From WLXB01 sp040221475 (GTDB lineage Bacteria > Pseudomonadota > Alphaproteobacteria > Rhodospirillales > Rhodospirillaceae), in contig JAVKEJ010000053.1 of NCBI GenBank assembly GCA_040221475.1, positions 496,001 through 560,000 on the forward strand: 64,000 nucleotides of DNA, written 5' to 3'. The notes under the pieces are model-generated. The model did no database searches and was not told where the DNA came from. It saw only the letters and a list, made by a program, of their open reading frames with translations. Of the stretch, positions 49,930 to 58,847 are shown in pieces. Each line of letters begins with the position of its first letter. Position 1 is the first letter of the stretch. Position numbers and translations under genes: made by a program.

Positions 49930-50651
49930 GCGGCTATACTTTCCTGCTCACGGGAGTCTTGTTGCTTGCGCCCCCCATAGCGAATAGCGGCAGCAACAAC
50001 GGCAAAGTTAAAGATGGGTTCACCCATATTTCCAACGATCGGGCCGACGAGGCTCTGAGGAACGGCGGCCGCCGCAAACATGATCATGCAGCCAATGGCC
50101 AGCCAGGGCCATTTATGCCGGACCCAGATGGCAATGCCGACGGCCATAAGAATGAGGTTTGTAAGAATAGCTGCAGCCGGGGAAACGCTCATGCCGACAC
50201 CAGCCATGTCAGGTGAGCAAGCTTGTGTTTCAGAAACTTTGGTGACGTAGCGCAGCGTTTCAGCGAAACAGGCCGGATAGAAATCCACGATAAATATGTA
50301 TCTGAAATCATACACGATAAAGAATACAGCGAGTGCACAAAACAGGCCCATGACGATTTTGTTCTGGGCAAACTGAAAGCCCGCGCGTCTCAACAGTATG
50401 CCGGCAACTATGATCAGTAGGGGCAGGGTGCCCCAATGCCACGCATACCGCAGGTATGTGACGCCCAGCATAATCGGACCTTCACCTATAAAACGACCGG
50501 TTGCGACTGCAAAAGAGTCAAACCACAAGAATAACAACGGGATTAGCGTGAGCAAAAGCACGGTTGTCTTTTGCTCCATATATGCCCTTAAACACCAGAT
50601 CAGGCAGGTAAATGCAGCTGCGGCGATTATCAGATACCCAATTGTGATCAT
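49926..50651 (-). CDS. Polytopic membrane protein of unknown function
   Basis: I do not recognise this 241-residue protein. It has about seven hydrophobic helices (LIIAAAAFTCLIWCLRA, VLLLTLIPLLFLWFDSFAV, LPLLIIVAGILL, IVMGLFCALAVFFIV, AAILTNLILMAVGIAIWV, WLAIGCMIMFAAAAVPQ and the last near IFNFAVVAAA) and a short charged tail RYGGRKQQDSREQE. The loop FYPACFAETLRYVTKVSETQACSPDMAG carries two cysteines that could be linked. Its start is 260 bases from ftsB, with a strong hairpin between them. Confidence 0.65.
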   Translation of the reverse strand: MITIGYLIIAAAAFTCLIWCLRAYMEQKTTVLLLTLIPLLFLWFDSFAVATGRFIGEGPIMLGVTYLRYAWHWGTLPLLIIVAGILLRRAGFQFAQNKIVMGLFCALAVFFIVYDFRYIFIVDFYPACFAETLRYVTKVSETQACSPDMAGVGMSVSPAAAILTNLILMAVGIAIWVRHKWPWLAIGCMIMFAAAAVPQSLVGPIVGNMGEPIFNFAVVAAAIRYGGRKQQDSREQESIAA

Positions 50652-50717
50652 TGGTTTCGACCTTCATCTAGCGTTTCATCGGATGGAACAGTGCCTGATG
50701 TTGGTGCAAGCCGTAAA

Positions 50718-50743
50718 CCAGGAGGTCGCTGCGGACTTCCTGG
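50718..50743. other. Hairpin in the ftsB / membrane-protein intergenic region
   Basis: CCAGGAGGTC (50718-50727) pairs with GACTTCCTGG (50734-50743) with one G-T, around GCTGCG. No T-run follows on either strand, so a terminator is unlikely. It may be leader structure of the minus-strand gene at 49926-50651. Confidence 0.4.
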
Positions 50744-50911
50744 CGGACAAAGGCCCACTATAAAGGCATCCATCACATTTTTCATATTTTGCTATTGGCT
50801 AATGCTTCGAGCCGAATCAAAGTGAGTCGGATTTGCCACATCCTTGAATCTATTGAAGGAATCTCGTTTGGAAGGCTTGACCATAAGACTCGGGCGTGAT
50901 TCCATCGGTTT

Positions 50912-51226
50912 ATGAAGAGAGGTTCAGAACATAGCAAGAAGGCAAAACAAATCCTTGCGCCACTCTTAGGTGCCGCTTTGGTGACGTATTTTGCCTACCA
51001 CGCCGTTCAGGGTGATCGCGGATTACTTGCTTGGTGGCAACTTCGGCATCAATTGGAAGCAGCGCAGACTGATTTGGCAGTCATTCAGAGCGAACGGGCC
51101 AAAATTGAACATAAAATATCGCTTCTCCAGCCCGGTAGCTTGGACCGCGATATGCTGGACGAACAGACACGGCGCGTGCTTGCATTTGTACAACCCAATG
51201 AGCTGCTGATTATTCCGGCCAACTAG
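50912..51226 (+). CDS. ftsB: Cell division protein FtsB / septum formation initiator
   Basis: This 104-residue bitopic protein has a basic start, one helix (APLLGAALVTYFAYHAV, residues about 15-33) and a periplasmic coiled coil (QLRHQLEAAQTDLAVIQSERAKIEHKISLL), then DRDMLDEQTRRVLAFVQPNELLI as in FtsB/DivIC. It helps to assemble the septal complex with FtsL and FtsQ. In alphaproteobacteria ftsB normally lies between eno and pdhA; here it is next to pdhA, but eno is 22 kb away. Confidence 0.9.
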   Translation: MKRGSEHSKKAKQILAPLLGAALVTYFAYHAVQGDRGLLAWWQLRHQLEAAQTDLAVIQSERAKIEHKISLLQPGSLDRDMLDEQTRRVLAFVQPNELLIIPAN

Positions 51227-51581
51227 GCGACAGCCTGATCAGCCCTCAATATGATCAATATATCAGAGTATTACTGATGTTTTGGCGTTTTAACTGGCGC
51301 TAATGAAACGTCTTTTTTGTGACCTTGATTTCATAAATATATCGTAAATGACTTATATTTTGAAATAATAAGCCGGTTTTACGAAAGAGCATTGCGGGCA
51401 AATGGCTTGCTTTCAGAGGTTTAACTGCTTTTCAGTTTATCAATAATTTGTGCAGTGCAAACAAAGGCTTAACTGTTGTTTCACTTGCGTCATTTTCGCG
51501 TCGCTGCGATAACTCAGTCTATAGATAGACCGGATAAGCCATCTTTATAAATGGCACAGAACTTATGAATGGGGATCTCGC
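51227..51581 (+). other. ftsB-pdhA intergenic region
   Basis: These 355 bases contain a terminator for ftsB (51284-51318) and the likely promoter region of the pdh operon. TTGCGT (51485) and GATAAC (51508) are a weak -35/-10 pair at 17 bases, followed by GTCTAT-AG-ATAGAC (51517-51530), an inverted repeat that may be a regulator site. I see no PdhR-like box and no gene. Confidence 0.45.
51284..51318 (+). terminator. Probable terminator after ftsB
   Basis: GGCGTTT (51284-51290) pairs with AAACGTC (51306-51312), with one G-T, and TTTTTT follows. The stem is short and the loop 15 bases, so strength is moderate. Confidence 0.5.
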
Positions 51582-52625
51582 ATGGCTGCTCGGAAGTCTG
51601 CCACCGCTAAATCATCTTCAGCCAAATCGGCTCAAAAGAAATCATCTAACGCCAAGCCTCCAAGCACAGAGCAACAGGTTCAATTTTATAAAGACATGCT
51701 TTTGATCCGTCGCTTCGAAGAACGCGCGGGTCAGCTTTATGGCATGGGGCTGATCGGCGGTTTTTGTCATCTTTATATTGGACAGGAAGCTGTCGTCGTC
51801 GGTCTCCAGGGCAATATGATTGAGGCTGATACGGTGATCACAACATATCGGGATCACGGCCATATGCTCGCCTGTGGCATGGATCCAAAAGGGGTGATGG
51901 CTGAATTGACGGGCCGTATTGATGGATATTCCCGCGGCAAGGGCGGCTCAATGCATATGTTTAGTCGAGAAAAAGGGTTTTTCGGCGGCCACGGTATTGT
52001 TGGTGCCTCTGTCCCCATCGGAACAGGCTTAGCCTTTTCTCATAAGTACAATGAGGATGGCGGCGTAAACTTCTGTTACTTCGGCGATGGTGCCGCCAAT
52101 CAAGGCCAGGTGTATGAGGCTTTCAATATGGCTGCGCTTTGGAAGCTCCCTGTTATCTACGTCATCGAAAACAATAAGTACGGCATGGGAACATCTGTCG
52201 AGCGGGCCTCGGCTTCAGCTGATTTATATCGCCGAGGCGAAGCTTATGGCATTCCCGGTACAGTCGTAGATGGCATGGATGTGAACGCAGTTTATCAGGC
52301 TGGACAAGACGCTGTTGCCCATGTGCGCGGTGGTAAAGGTCCGATTATTTTAGAAATGAAAACCTATCGTTATCGCGGTCACTCCATGTCTGACCCGGCT
52401 AAATATCGATCCAAAGAAGAATTAGCGAAAATGCGCGGTGAACATGACCCTATTGATCGTCTGCGCCATAAGTTAATCGAAGACGGCGTGCTCGATGAAG
52501 ACGGTTTTAAAGATATGGATAAGGCGATTAAGGCGCGGGTCACCGAAGCTGCTGAGTTTGCCCAGGAGTCACCTGAACCAGATCCAAGCGAGCTATATAC
52601 AGACGTCCTTCGCGACGTTGCGTAA
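51582..52625 (+). CDS. pdhA: Pyruvate dehydrogenase E1 component, alpha subunit
   Basis: PdhA with PdhB forms the thiamin-diphosphate-dependent E1 that decarboxylates pyruvate. The 347-residue protein has an Ala/Ser/Lys-rich lead (about 25 residues), MLLIRRFEERAGQLYGMG, TYRDHGHMLACG, GKGGSMHMF, the TPP motif FGDGAANQGQVYEAFNMAALW to VIENNKYGMGTS, and the phosphorylation-loop region YRYRGHSMSDPAKYRSKEE. Length and motifs are standard. Thiamin for it may come from the thiC pathway elsewhere in this window. It is first of pdhA-pdhB-pdhC-lpdA-lipA. Confidence 0.97.
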   Translation: MAARKSATAKSSSAKSAQKKSSNAKPPSTEQQVQFYKDMLLIRRFEERAGQLYGMGLIGGFCHLYIGQEAVVVGLQGNMIEADTVITTYRDHGHMLACGMDPKGVMAELTGRIDGYSRGKGGSMHMFSREKGFFGGHGIVGASVPIGTGLAFSHKYNEDGGVNFCYFGDGAANQGQVYEAFNMAALWKLPVIYVIENNKYGMGTSVERASASADLYRRGEAYGIPGTVVDGMDVNAVYQAGQDAVAHVRGGKGPIILEMKTYRYRGHSMSDPAKYRSKEELAKMRGEHDPIDRLRHKLIEDGVLDEDGFKDMDKAIKARVTEAAEFAQESPEPDPSELYTDVLRDVA

Positions 52626-52722
52626 TTCATAATTTGCGAATTAATAATCCAAGTGTCTCGCATGGTTGTCATGCCTGACATCGCGAGGCCCGGCAACGGG
52701 ACAATTTAGGGAGACTCTATCC

Positions 52723-54135
52723 TTGTCAACGAAAGTTCTAATGCCTGCGCTTTCGCCAACTATGACAGAGGGCACTCTGTCGAAGTGGTTGGTCAAAGAG
52801 GGCGATAAGGTTTCAGCCGGTGATATCATCGCTGAAATTGAAACAGATAAAGCGACCATGGAACTTGAAGCCGTGGATGAAGGCACGGTGGGCAAGATAC
52901 TCGTTAGCGCCGGCACGGAAGGTGTTAAGGTCAACAAACCTATCGCTGTGATCATGGAAGAGGGGGAACGCGCAGACGACATCGCAGAATCCCCGCCGTC
53001 TGAAGAGCCGGAAACTGACGATACATCGACGCAAGAAGCCGATGATGAGTCCACCTCGTCCAATAATGAATCTGATGATGAAGCGTCTAAGCGAGTTCGT
53101 CCTGCCCAACCACGAGCTGTGGTCGATGTAGACGAGCCAGAGCTTGGTGAAACAGCAGAAATTACCGTCAGAGAAGCGCTGCGCGACGCCATGGCTGAAG
53201 AAATGCGCAAAGACAAAAGTGTTTTCTTAATGGGTGAAGAGGTCGCTGAATATCAGGGAGCATATAAGGTCAGCCAAGGGTTGCTGGAAGAGTTCAGCAG
53301 CAAGCGCGTCATTGATACGCCAATTACGGAGCAAGGTTTCGCAGGGCTTGGAGTGGGCGCCGCCTTTGGTAAGCTCAAGCCCATAATTGAGTTCATGACC
53401 TTCAACTTTGCCATGCAGGCAATTGACCAAATTATCAACTCTGCTGCTAAGACGCTGTATATGTCTGGTGGTCAGATGGGATGCTCGATAGTTTTCCGTG
53501 GACCCAACGGAGCAGCCTCAAGAGTTGGAGCCCAGCACTCCCAGTGTTATGGCGCTTGGTACTCGCATATTCCAGGCCATAAGGTTGTTGCCCCTTGGTC
53601 TGGCGCAGATGCGAAGGGCTTGTTGAAATCTGCAATTCGAGATCCAAACCCAGTCATTGTGCTCGAAAATGAACTACTATACGGAACGAAATTCGACGTG
53701 CCGACCAGCGATGATTATGTACTGCCAATTGGCAAAGCGAAAATTGAACGTGAAGGTTCTGATGTCACGATCACTGCGTTTAGCATTATGGTTGGCAAAG
53801 CTTTGGAAGCGGCGGAACAACTCGCGGCAGATGGTATTTCTGCTGAAGTAATTAATTTACGTAGTCTGCGGCCACTTGATACGGAGGCGATTATTAAGTC
53901 GGTCCAGAAAACGAATCGCTGTGTGTCTTGTGAAGAAGGCTTCCCGTTTTCAGGAATTGGTGCGGAGATTTCAGCGCAGATTATGGAGCAAGCTTTCGAC
54001 TGGTTGGATGCACCTGTGGCGCGTGTCACAGGTGTCGATGTGCCGATGCCCTATGCTGCCAATTTGGAAAAGCTCGCCCTGCCACAAGTTGAGCACATTG
54101 TAGAAGCGGCGAAAGCCGCATGTTATCGCGACTAG
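52723..54135 (+). CDS. pdhB: Pyruvate dehydrogenase E1 beta subunit with N-terminal lipoyl domain
   Basis: This 470-residue protein begins with a lipoyl domain (TKVLMPALSPTMTEG to EIETDKATMELEAVDEG, lipoylated Lys near residue 42), a flexible acidic/Pro linker (residues about 85-150), and the E1-beta domain (AEISVREALRDAMAEEM, GEEVAEYQGAYKVSQGL, TPITEQGFAGLGVGAAF, GGQMGCSIVFRGPNGA). The fused lipoyl domain is an alphaproteobacterial trait. The start is TTG 52723, with AGGGAGA 11 bases before it; it matches the family start, while an ATG-type start at 52666 would add unrelated residues. Confidence 0.96.
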   Translation: MSTKVLMPALSPTMTEGTLSKWLVKEGDKVSAGDIIAEIETDKATMELEAVDEGTVGKILVSAGTEGVKVNKPIAVIMEEGERADDIAESPPSEEPETDDTSTQEADDESTSSNNESDDEASKRVRPAQPRAVVDVDEPELGETAEITVREALRDAMAEEMRKDKSVFLMGEEVAEYQGAYKVSQGLLEEFSSKRVIDTPITEQGFAGLGVGAAFGKLKPIIEFMTFNFAMQAIDQIINSAAKTLYMSGGQMGCSIVFRGPNGAASRVGAQHSQCYGAWYSHIPGHKVVAPWSGADAKGLLKSAIRDPNPVIVLENELLYGTKFDVPTSDDYVLPIGKAKIEREGSDVTITAFSIMVGKALEAAEQLAADGISAEVINLRSLRPLDTEAIIKSVQKTNRCVSCEEGFPFSGIGAEISAQIMEQAFDWLDAPVARVTGVDVPMPYAANLEKLALPQVEHIVEAAKAACYRD

Positions 54136-54166
54136 AAGTAACGTAGCGCGAAAGAGGACATAAGAT

Positions 54167-55498
54167 ATGCCTATTCAGATTTTAATGCCTGCTTTGTCGC
54201 CAACAATGACCGAGGGCAAGCTTGCCAAATGGTTGGTCAAGGAAGGCGACGAAGTTTCATCCGGTGACATCATCGCTGAGATTGAAACAGACAAAGCAAC
54301 GATGGAGCTCGAAGCCGTCGACGAGGGTAGGATTGGTAAAATCCTTGTAGAGGCTGGCGCCGAAAACGTCGAAGTCAACAAACCTATTGGTATTCTTCTG
54401 GAAGAGGGTGAATCTGAAAGTGACATGGATGATGCTTCGTCTGATGCATCCTCTAAGTCGTCGGATAAATCGTCGGACTCCTCTTCTAAACCTGCCAGGA
54501 AAGAGTCAGAGGAAAAAGACTCAGAACCAAAAGAGAGCAAACAGTCAGCCAAATCTGAGGTTCCGTCGAAAAAACCAAAGTCGGATAATGAAAAATCGGG
54601 CGACAGGGTGTTCGCGAGTCCGTTGGCCAAGCGTATTGCAGAAAATGCAGGCATCGAACTGTCGTCAATTTCCGGGAGTGGTCCAAACGGGCGTATTGTG
54701 AAGACGGATGTTGAGAAAGCTATGTCCGGCGGAGCAGAAAAATCGGGTTCCAAAGCCCCAGCTGCGCCAACCAGTGTTTCTTCTGCAGCTGGCGACGTGC
54801 CTGATTACGGTCAATCCTACACGACCAAAGAAAATTCATCAGTTCGCAAGATCATTGCCAAGCGTCTGCTTCAGTCCAAGCAATCGGTTCCGCATTTCTA
54901 TCTGACGATTGATTGCATCATTGATGACCTGTTGGCCTTGCGTAAAGACCTGAATGGACGCGATGGCGCAGATTATAAGCTGTCGGTGAACGACTTTGTG
55001 ATCAAAGCAAGCGCGCTGGCCATGCGCAAAGTACCGATGGTGAATGGTACGTGGACAGATGAAGCTATCCGTCTCTACGATAACGTTGATGTGTCTGTCG
55101 CTGTTGCCACTGATGGCGGTTTGATCACGCCCATCATCCGCAATGCAGATCAAAAAGGCTTGTCAACTTTATCCAACGAAATGAAGGACTTGGCAGTCCG
55201 GGCACGTGATAACAAGCTCAAGCCTGAAGAATTCCAAGGTGGGGGATTCTCGATCTCTAACCTCGGCATGTATGGCATCAAAGAGTTTTCGGCGATTATA
55301 AATCCACCACAAAGCGCAATCCTGGCTGTTGGGGCCGGAGAGCAGCGCCCGGTTGTTAAAGATGGTGCGTTGGCGGTGGCAACTGTTATGTCGTGCACTC
55401 TCTCTTGCGATCATCGCATTGTTGATGGCGCGGTTGGTGCTGAGTTTCTCGCAGCCTTTAAGCCGCTAATCGAAGACCCCCTGAAACTGTTGCTGTAG
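54167..55498 (+). CDS. pdhC: Pyruvate dehydrogenase E2, dihydrolipoyllysine acetyltransferase
   Basis: This 443-residue E2 core has an N-terminal lipoyl domain (lipoyl Lys in EIETDKATMELEAVDEG), a long Ser/Lys/Asp-rich linker (about residues 80-150), a peripheral-subunit-binding domain (FASPLAKRIAENAGIELSSISGSGPNGRIVKTDVE, in parts) and the catalytic domain with SVPHFYLTIDCIID, GGFSISNLGMYG and the active-site DHRIVDGAVGAEFL. The linker is more acidic and serine-rich than usual. lpdA follows after 11 bases. Confidence 0.96.
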   Translation: MPIQILMPALSPTMTEGKLAKWLVKEGDEVSSGDIIAEIETDKATMELEAVDEGRIGKILVEAGAENVEVNKPIGILLEEGESESDMDDASSDASSKSSDKSSDSSSKPARKESEEKDSEPKESKQSAKSEVPSKKPKSDNEKSGDRVFASPLAKRIAENAGIELSSISGSGPNGRIVKTDVEKAMSGGAEKSGSKAPAAPTSVSSAAGDVPDYGQSYTTKENSSVRKIIAKRLLQSKQSVPHFYLTIDCIIDDLLALRKDLNGRDGADYKLSVNDFVIKASALAMRKVPMVNGTWTDEAIRLYDNVDVSVAVATDGGLITPIIRNADQKGLSTLSNEMKDLAVRARDNKLKPEEFQGGGFSISNLGMYGIKEFSAIINPPQSAILAVGAGEQRPVVKDGALAVATVMSCTLSCDHRIVDGAVGAEFLAAFKPLIEDPLKLLL

Positions 55499-55509
55499 AG
55501 GGCGATTGA

Positions 55510-56907
55510 ATGGCTGATAAAAACTTTGATCTGGTTGTCGTTGGTGGTGGCCCTGGTGGTTATGTCACGGCAATTCGTGGTGCACAACTTGGCCTGAAGA
55601 CCGCTGTCATTGAACGCGAGCACCTTGGTGGCATTTGCCTTAATTGGGGTTGTATTCCAACAAAGGCGTTGTTGCGGACCTCAGAGGTTTATCATCTGAT
55701 CAAGCATGCTGAGGATTTTGGCCTTTCGGTCAAAGATGTGAGTTTCGACGTAAAAAAGATCGTCGAACGTTCACGTAAAGTGGCCGGCAAGCTATCCGGT
55801 GGCGTCGGTATGCTGATGAAGAAGAATAAGATAGAGGTCTTTGACGGGCAAGGTGCCTTGGCTGGAAAAGGCAAAGTCAGCGTGACGAAAGACGGCAAGC
55901 TCTCCGCAACTTTGAGCGCAAAGCATATCGTGCTGGCAACCGGCGCACGCGCGCGGACATTGCCGGGATTAGAGCCGGACGGGAAACTGATTTGGACTTA
56001 TAAGGAGGCAATGGTTCCTGAGAGTATGCCAAAGTCAATGTTGGTGATTGGCTCTGGCGCTATTGGCATTGAATTCGCCAGTTTCTATCGCACTTTGGGT
56101 GTCGAGGTGACTGTGGTTGAAGTCATGGACCGGGTGCTGCCGGTGGAAGACGAAGAGATTTCAGCGTTTGCGCTTAAGGCGTTTAAAAAGCAGGGCATGA
56201 AGATCATGACCAGCGCATCGGTTAAGAGCCTCAAGACAGGGAAAGACAACGTGACCGCCAGTATTGAAGCTGGTGGCAAAACGGAGTCTCTGACGGTTGA
56301 TCGCGTGATTTTAGCCGTTGGTATTGTCGGTAATGTTGAAGACCTTGGCTTGGAGAAATCAAACGTCAAAGTTGAAAAAACGCATGTGGTGACCGGTCCA
56401 TACAGCGAGACGGATGAGCCAGGTGTCTATGCCATCGGCGATCTTACCGGGCCGCCCTGGTTGGCGCATAAAGCCAGTCATGAAGGTGTGATCTGTGTTG
56501 AGAAAATCGCTGGGATGTCTCCGCACCCGCTTGATACATCGCGCATTCCGGGCTGTACGTACTGTCATCCGCAAGTGGCCAGCGTAGGTCTGACCGAGGC
56601 GAACGCCAAAGAGGCGGGACACAAGGTTTGTGTCGGCCGATTCCCCTTTGTCGGGAATGGTAAAGCCATTGCCCTGGGTGATGACCAGGGCCTTATTAAA
56701 ACGGTGTTTGATGCGGACACGGGCGAACTGCTTGGAGCGCATATGATTGGCGCTGAAGTGACCGAGCTGATTCAGGGATATGCGATTGCAAAAACCTTGG
56801 AGACGACTGAGAAAGAGCTTATGGAAACCGTATTCCCGCATCCGACTCTTTCTGAGATGATGCATGAATCAGTTCTTGATGCTTACGATCGGGTTATCCA
56901 TATCTAA
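55510..56907 (+). CDS. lpdA: Dihydrolipoamide dehydrogenase (E3)
   Basis: E3 reoxidises dihydrolipoamide with NAD. The 465-residue flavoprotein has the FAD motif VVVGGGPGGYVTAIRGAQLG, the redox disulfide in GGICLNWGCIPTKALL, the NAD motif VIGSGAIGIEFASFYRTLGVEV, GDLTGPPWLAHKASHEG and the C-terminal interface HPHPTLSEM-type segment (FPHPTLSEMMHESVLDAYDR), where the catalytic His lies. All redox residues are present. It is part of the pdh operon, 11 bases after pdhC and 3 before lipA. Confidence 0.97.
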   Translation: MADKNFDLVVVGGGPGGYVTAIRGAQLGLKTAVIEREHLGGICLNWGCIPTKALLRTSEVYHLIKHAEDFGLSVKDVSFDVKKIVERSRKVAGKLSGGVGMLMKKNKIEVFDGQGALAGKGKVSVTKDGKLSATLSAKHIVLATGARARTLPGLEPDGKLIWTYKEAMVPESMPKSMLVIGSGAIGIEFASFYRTLGVEVTVVEVMDRVLPVEDEEISAFALKAFKKQGMKIMTSASVKSLKTGKDNVTASIEAGGKTESLTVDRVILAVGIVGNVEDLGLEKSNVKVEKTHVVTGPYSETDEPGVYAIGDLTGPPWLAHKASHEGVICVEKIAGMSPHPLDTSRIPGCTYCHPQVASVGLTEANAKEAGHKVCVGRFPFVGNGKAIALGDDQGLIKTVFDADTGELLGAHMIGAEVTELIQGYAIAKTLETTEKELMETVFPHPTLSEMMHESVLDAYDRVIHI

Positions 56908-56910
56908 GTT

Positions 56911-57834
56911 ATGACCAAGATTACCCCCCTTAAGGCACAGCCTGCCAGAGTCCCAAAACCAGAGTGGTTGCGGGTAAAGGCCCCGACGTCTCGGGCCTAT
57001 GCCGAGACACGCAAACTGATGCGCGATTTGAAGTTAAACACCGTTTGTGAAGAAGCCGCCTGTCCCAATATAGGGGAGTGCTGGACGCAAAAACATGCGA
57101 CCATGATGATCCTTGGCGATATTTGCACGCGGGCCTGTGCCTTCTGCAATATTAAGACTGGCAAGCCCGGCAAGATTGATGCCGATGAACCGGCGCACGT
57201 GGGTGAGGCTGTCGCCAAATTAGGACTACGTCATGTTGTGATTACGTCTGTTGACCGTGATGACCTTGAAGACGGAGGGGCTGGGCACTGGGTCGCTGTT
57301 ATTGAAGCAATTAAATCAGCTTGCCCGGAAACAACCATTGAAGTTTTAACACCGGACTTCCGCAAGAAACTTGGTTCAACTGATTTGGTGGCGAAAGCGC
57401 ATCCTGACGTTTTCAATCATAATCTCGAGACAGTGCCGCGGTTATACCGGACCATTCGGCCTGGGGCACGATACTTCACCAGCTTACGGTTGCTAGAGCG
57501 TGTAAAGGAAGTCGTGCCGACCGTCTTTACAAAGTCGGGTATTATGGTTGGCTTGGGTGAGGCGAAAGAAGAAGTACTCCAGGTGATGGATGACTTGCGC
57601 GCGGCTGACGTTGATTTTCTGACCATTGGCCAGTATCTGCAGCCAACCCCAAGACATGCTGCCGTCGATCGATTTGTAACCCCTGATGAATTTGCCGACT
57701 ATGAGAGAATGGCGAGGGCCAAGGGCTTCTTGATGGTATCGGCGAGTCCACTCACGCGCTCTTCCTATCATGCGGATGCTGATTTTGAGCGTCTGCGCGA
57801 GGCTCGTGAAAAGAAGCTCGCACGAGCCGTTTAA
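56911..57834 (+). CDS. lipA: Lipoyl synthase
   Basis: LipA is a radical-SAM enzyme that inserts two sulfur atoms into octanoyl groups on the lipoyl domains of PdhB and PdhC. The 307-residue protein has the auxiliary cluster motif CEEAACPNIGECW, the radical-SAM motif CTRACAFCNI, VVITSVDRDDLEDGGAGH, and the terminal RSSYHAD with the third Ser ligand. The complete set supports function. It starts 3 bases after lpdA, so it is translated in the same operon, matching supply to demand. Confidence 0.97.
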   Translation: MTKITPLKAQPARVPKPEWLRVKAPTSRAYAETRKLMRDLKLNTVCEEAACPNIGECWTQKHATMMILGDICTRACAFCNIKTGKPGKIDADEPAHVGEAVAKLGLRHVVITSVDRDDLEDGGAGHWVAVIEAIKSACPETTIEVLTPDFRKKLGSTDLVAKAHPDVFNHNLETVPRLYRTIRPGARYFTSLRLLERVKEVVPTVFTKSGIMVGLGEAKEEVLQVMDDLRAADVDFLTIGQYLQPTPRHAAVDRFVTPDEFADYERMARAKGFLMVSASPLTRSSYHADADFERLREAREKKLARAV

Positions 57835-57856
57835 GGCTTGGACGCACCGTTTCGCC

Positions 57857-58297
57857 ATGCCCGTTCATACCGAAAAACGTATACTGCCTTATTCACCTGA
57901 GCAGGTTTATAAGCTTGTTGCGGATGTAGAACGTTACCCTGAATTTTTGCCATGGTGTGTGGCCTGTCGAAAAACGCAAACTTATGAGAACGGTTTCGAT
58001 GCCGATCTCGCCATTGGATTTAAAATGGTCCGCGAAAAGTTTTCATCGCGGGTGGTGTTATATCCAATAGATAAAGTTGAAGTTGTTTATAAGGATGGGC
58101 CGTTCAAACACTTGTCAAATTCGTGGACTTTTAGTGCGACCGACGACGGTAAAGGATGCGTGGTCGACTTTTATCTCGACTTTGAATTCCGCTCTCTAAT
58201 GCTACAAAAAATCATTGGTGTTTTGTTCGAGGAGGCGGTTCGTCGCATGGTATCTGCGTTCGAATCACGTGCTGAAGACCTCTACAGCAAAAAGTAA
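57857..58297 (+). CDS. ratA: Coq10/RatA-type START domain protein
   Basis: This 146-residue single-domain protein has the START/SRPBCC fold: MPVHTEKRILPYSPEQVYKLVADVERYPEFLPWCVACRK (in parts), FSSRVVLYPIDKVEV, FKHLSNSWTFSAT, VDFYLDFEFRS and a closing helix FEEAVRRMVSAFESRA. In alphaproteobacteria and mitochondria this Coq10 group assists ubiquinone use in respiration; RatA is the E. coli name, with a disputed toxin role. ATG 57857 is chosen because family motifs start there. It follows lipA after 22 bases, a conserved position. Confidence 0.9.
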   Translation: MPVHTEKRILPYSPEQVYKLVADVERYPEFLPWCVACRKTQTYENGFDADLAIGFKMVREKFSSRVVLYPIDKVEVVYKDGPFKHLSNSWTFSATDDGKGCVVDFYLDFEFRSLMLQKIIGVLFEEAVRRMVSAFESRAEDLYSKK

Positions 58298-58313
58298 GCG
58301 CTAATTTGCGGTT

Positions 58314-58847
58314 TTAGTTTGCTGAGTCAGGAGGCGCTTTTTCCTCAATCTCTCGCAGTCGGCTTAAAACCAATTCGAGGGCAGCACCGATTGTAGATCG
58401 CCGGACGTCATCGCGAGTTCCTGCAAATACATACCGTTTGATTACAGCATCTTGGCCGCGCTCCGCGAGTGATAAGAACACTAATCCAACTGGTTTTTCC
58501 TTACTGCCACCACCCGGGCCTGCAATACCGGTGACGGCGACGGCGAGATCAGCATCTGTATACGCGATTGCGCCTTCAGCCATCGCAGCCGCTACCACGT
58601 CACTGACAGCTCCGAATTCATTAATTGCATCCGCAGGAACGCCTAACAGTTTTGATTTAGACTCATCGGCATAGGTTACAAAGCCGGCGAGAAACGCGGC
58701 AGATGATCCTGAAGACGCCGTCAGGCAACTGGAGATCAGTCCACCTGTGCATGATTCTGCTGTTGCAAGTGTTTTACCTTGAGCAATGGCTTCCTGAATT
58801 ACAGTTTTTGCAAGCGAGGTTAGGTCGTCGGGCAGCGTAGCCGTCAT
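58314..58847 (-). CDS. pncC: Nicotinamide-nucleotide amidohydrolase (CinA C-terminal domain)
   Basis: This 177-residue protein is the stand-alone CinA C-terminal domain, which hydrolyses nicotinamide mononucleotide to recycle NAD. It shows ATAESCTGGLISSCLTASSGSSAAF, FVTYADESKSKLLGV, and AVTGIAGPGGGSKEKPVGLVFL. Length is typical of stand-alone forms. Its ATG overlaps the TGA of pgpA by four bases (ATGA). It converges with ratA after 16 bases. Confidence 0.92.
   Translation of the reverse strand: MTATLPDDLTSLAKTVIQEAIAQGKTLATAESCTGGLISSCLTASSGSSAAFLAGFVTYADESKSKLLGVPADAINEFGAVSDVVAAAMAEGAIAYTDADLAVAVTGIAGPGGGSKEKPVGLVFLSLAERGQDAVIKRYVFAGTRDDVRRSTIGAALELVLSRLREIEEKAPPDSAN

Noticed and set aside
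50398..50763. Plus-strand open frame before ftsB
   Set aside because: It mostly runs antisense to a clear membrane-protein gene and shows no family-like sequence or ribosome site.
28416..50911. Genomic island with an integrase and attachment sites
   Set aside because: No integrase, transposase, tRNA or matching border repeats were found, so only a synteny break is claimed.
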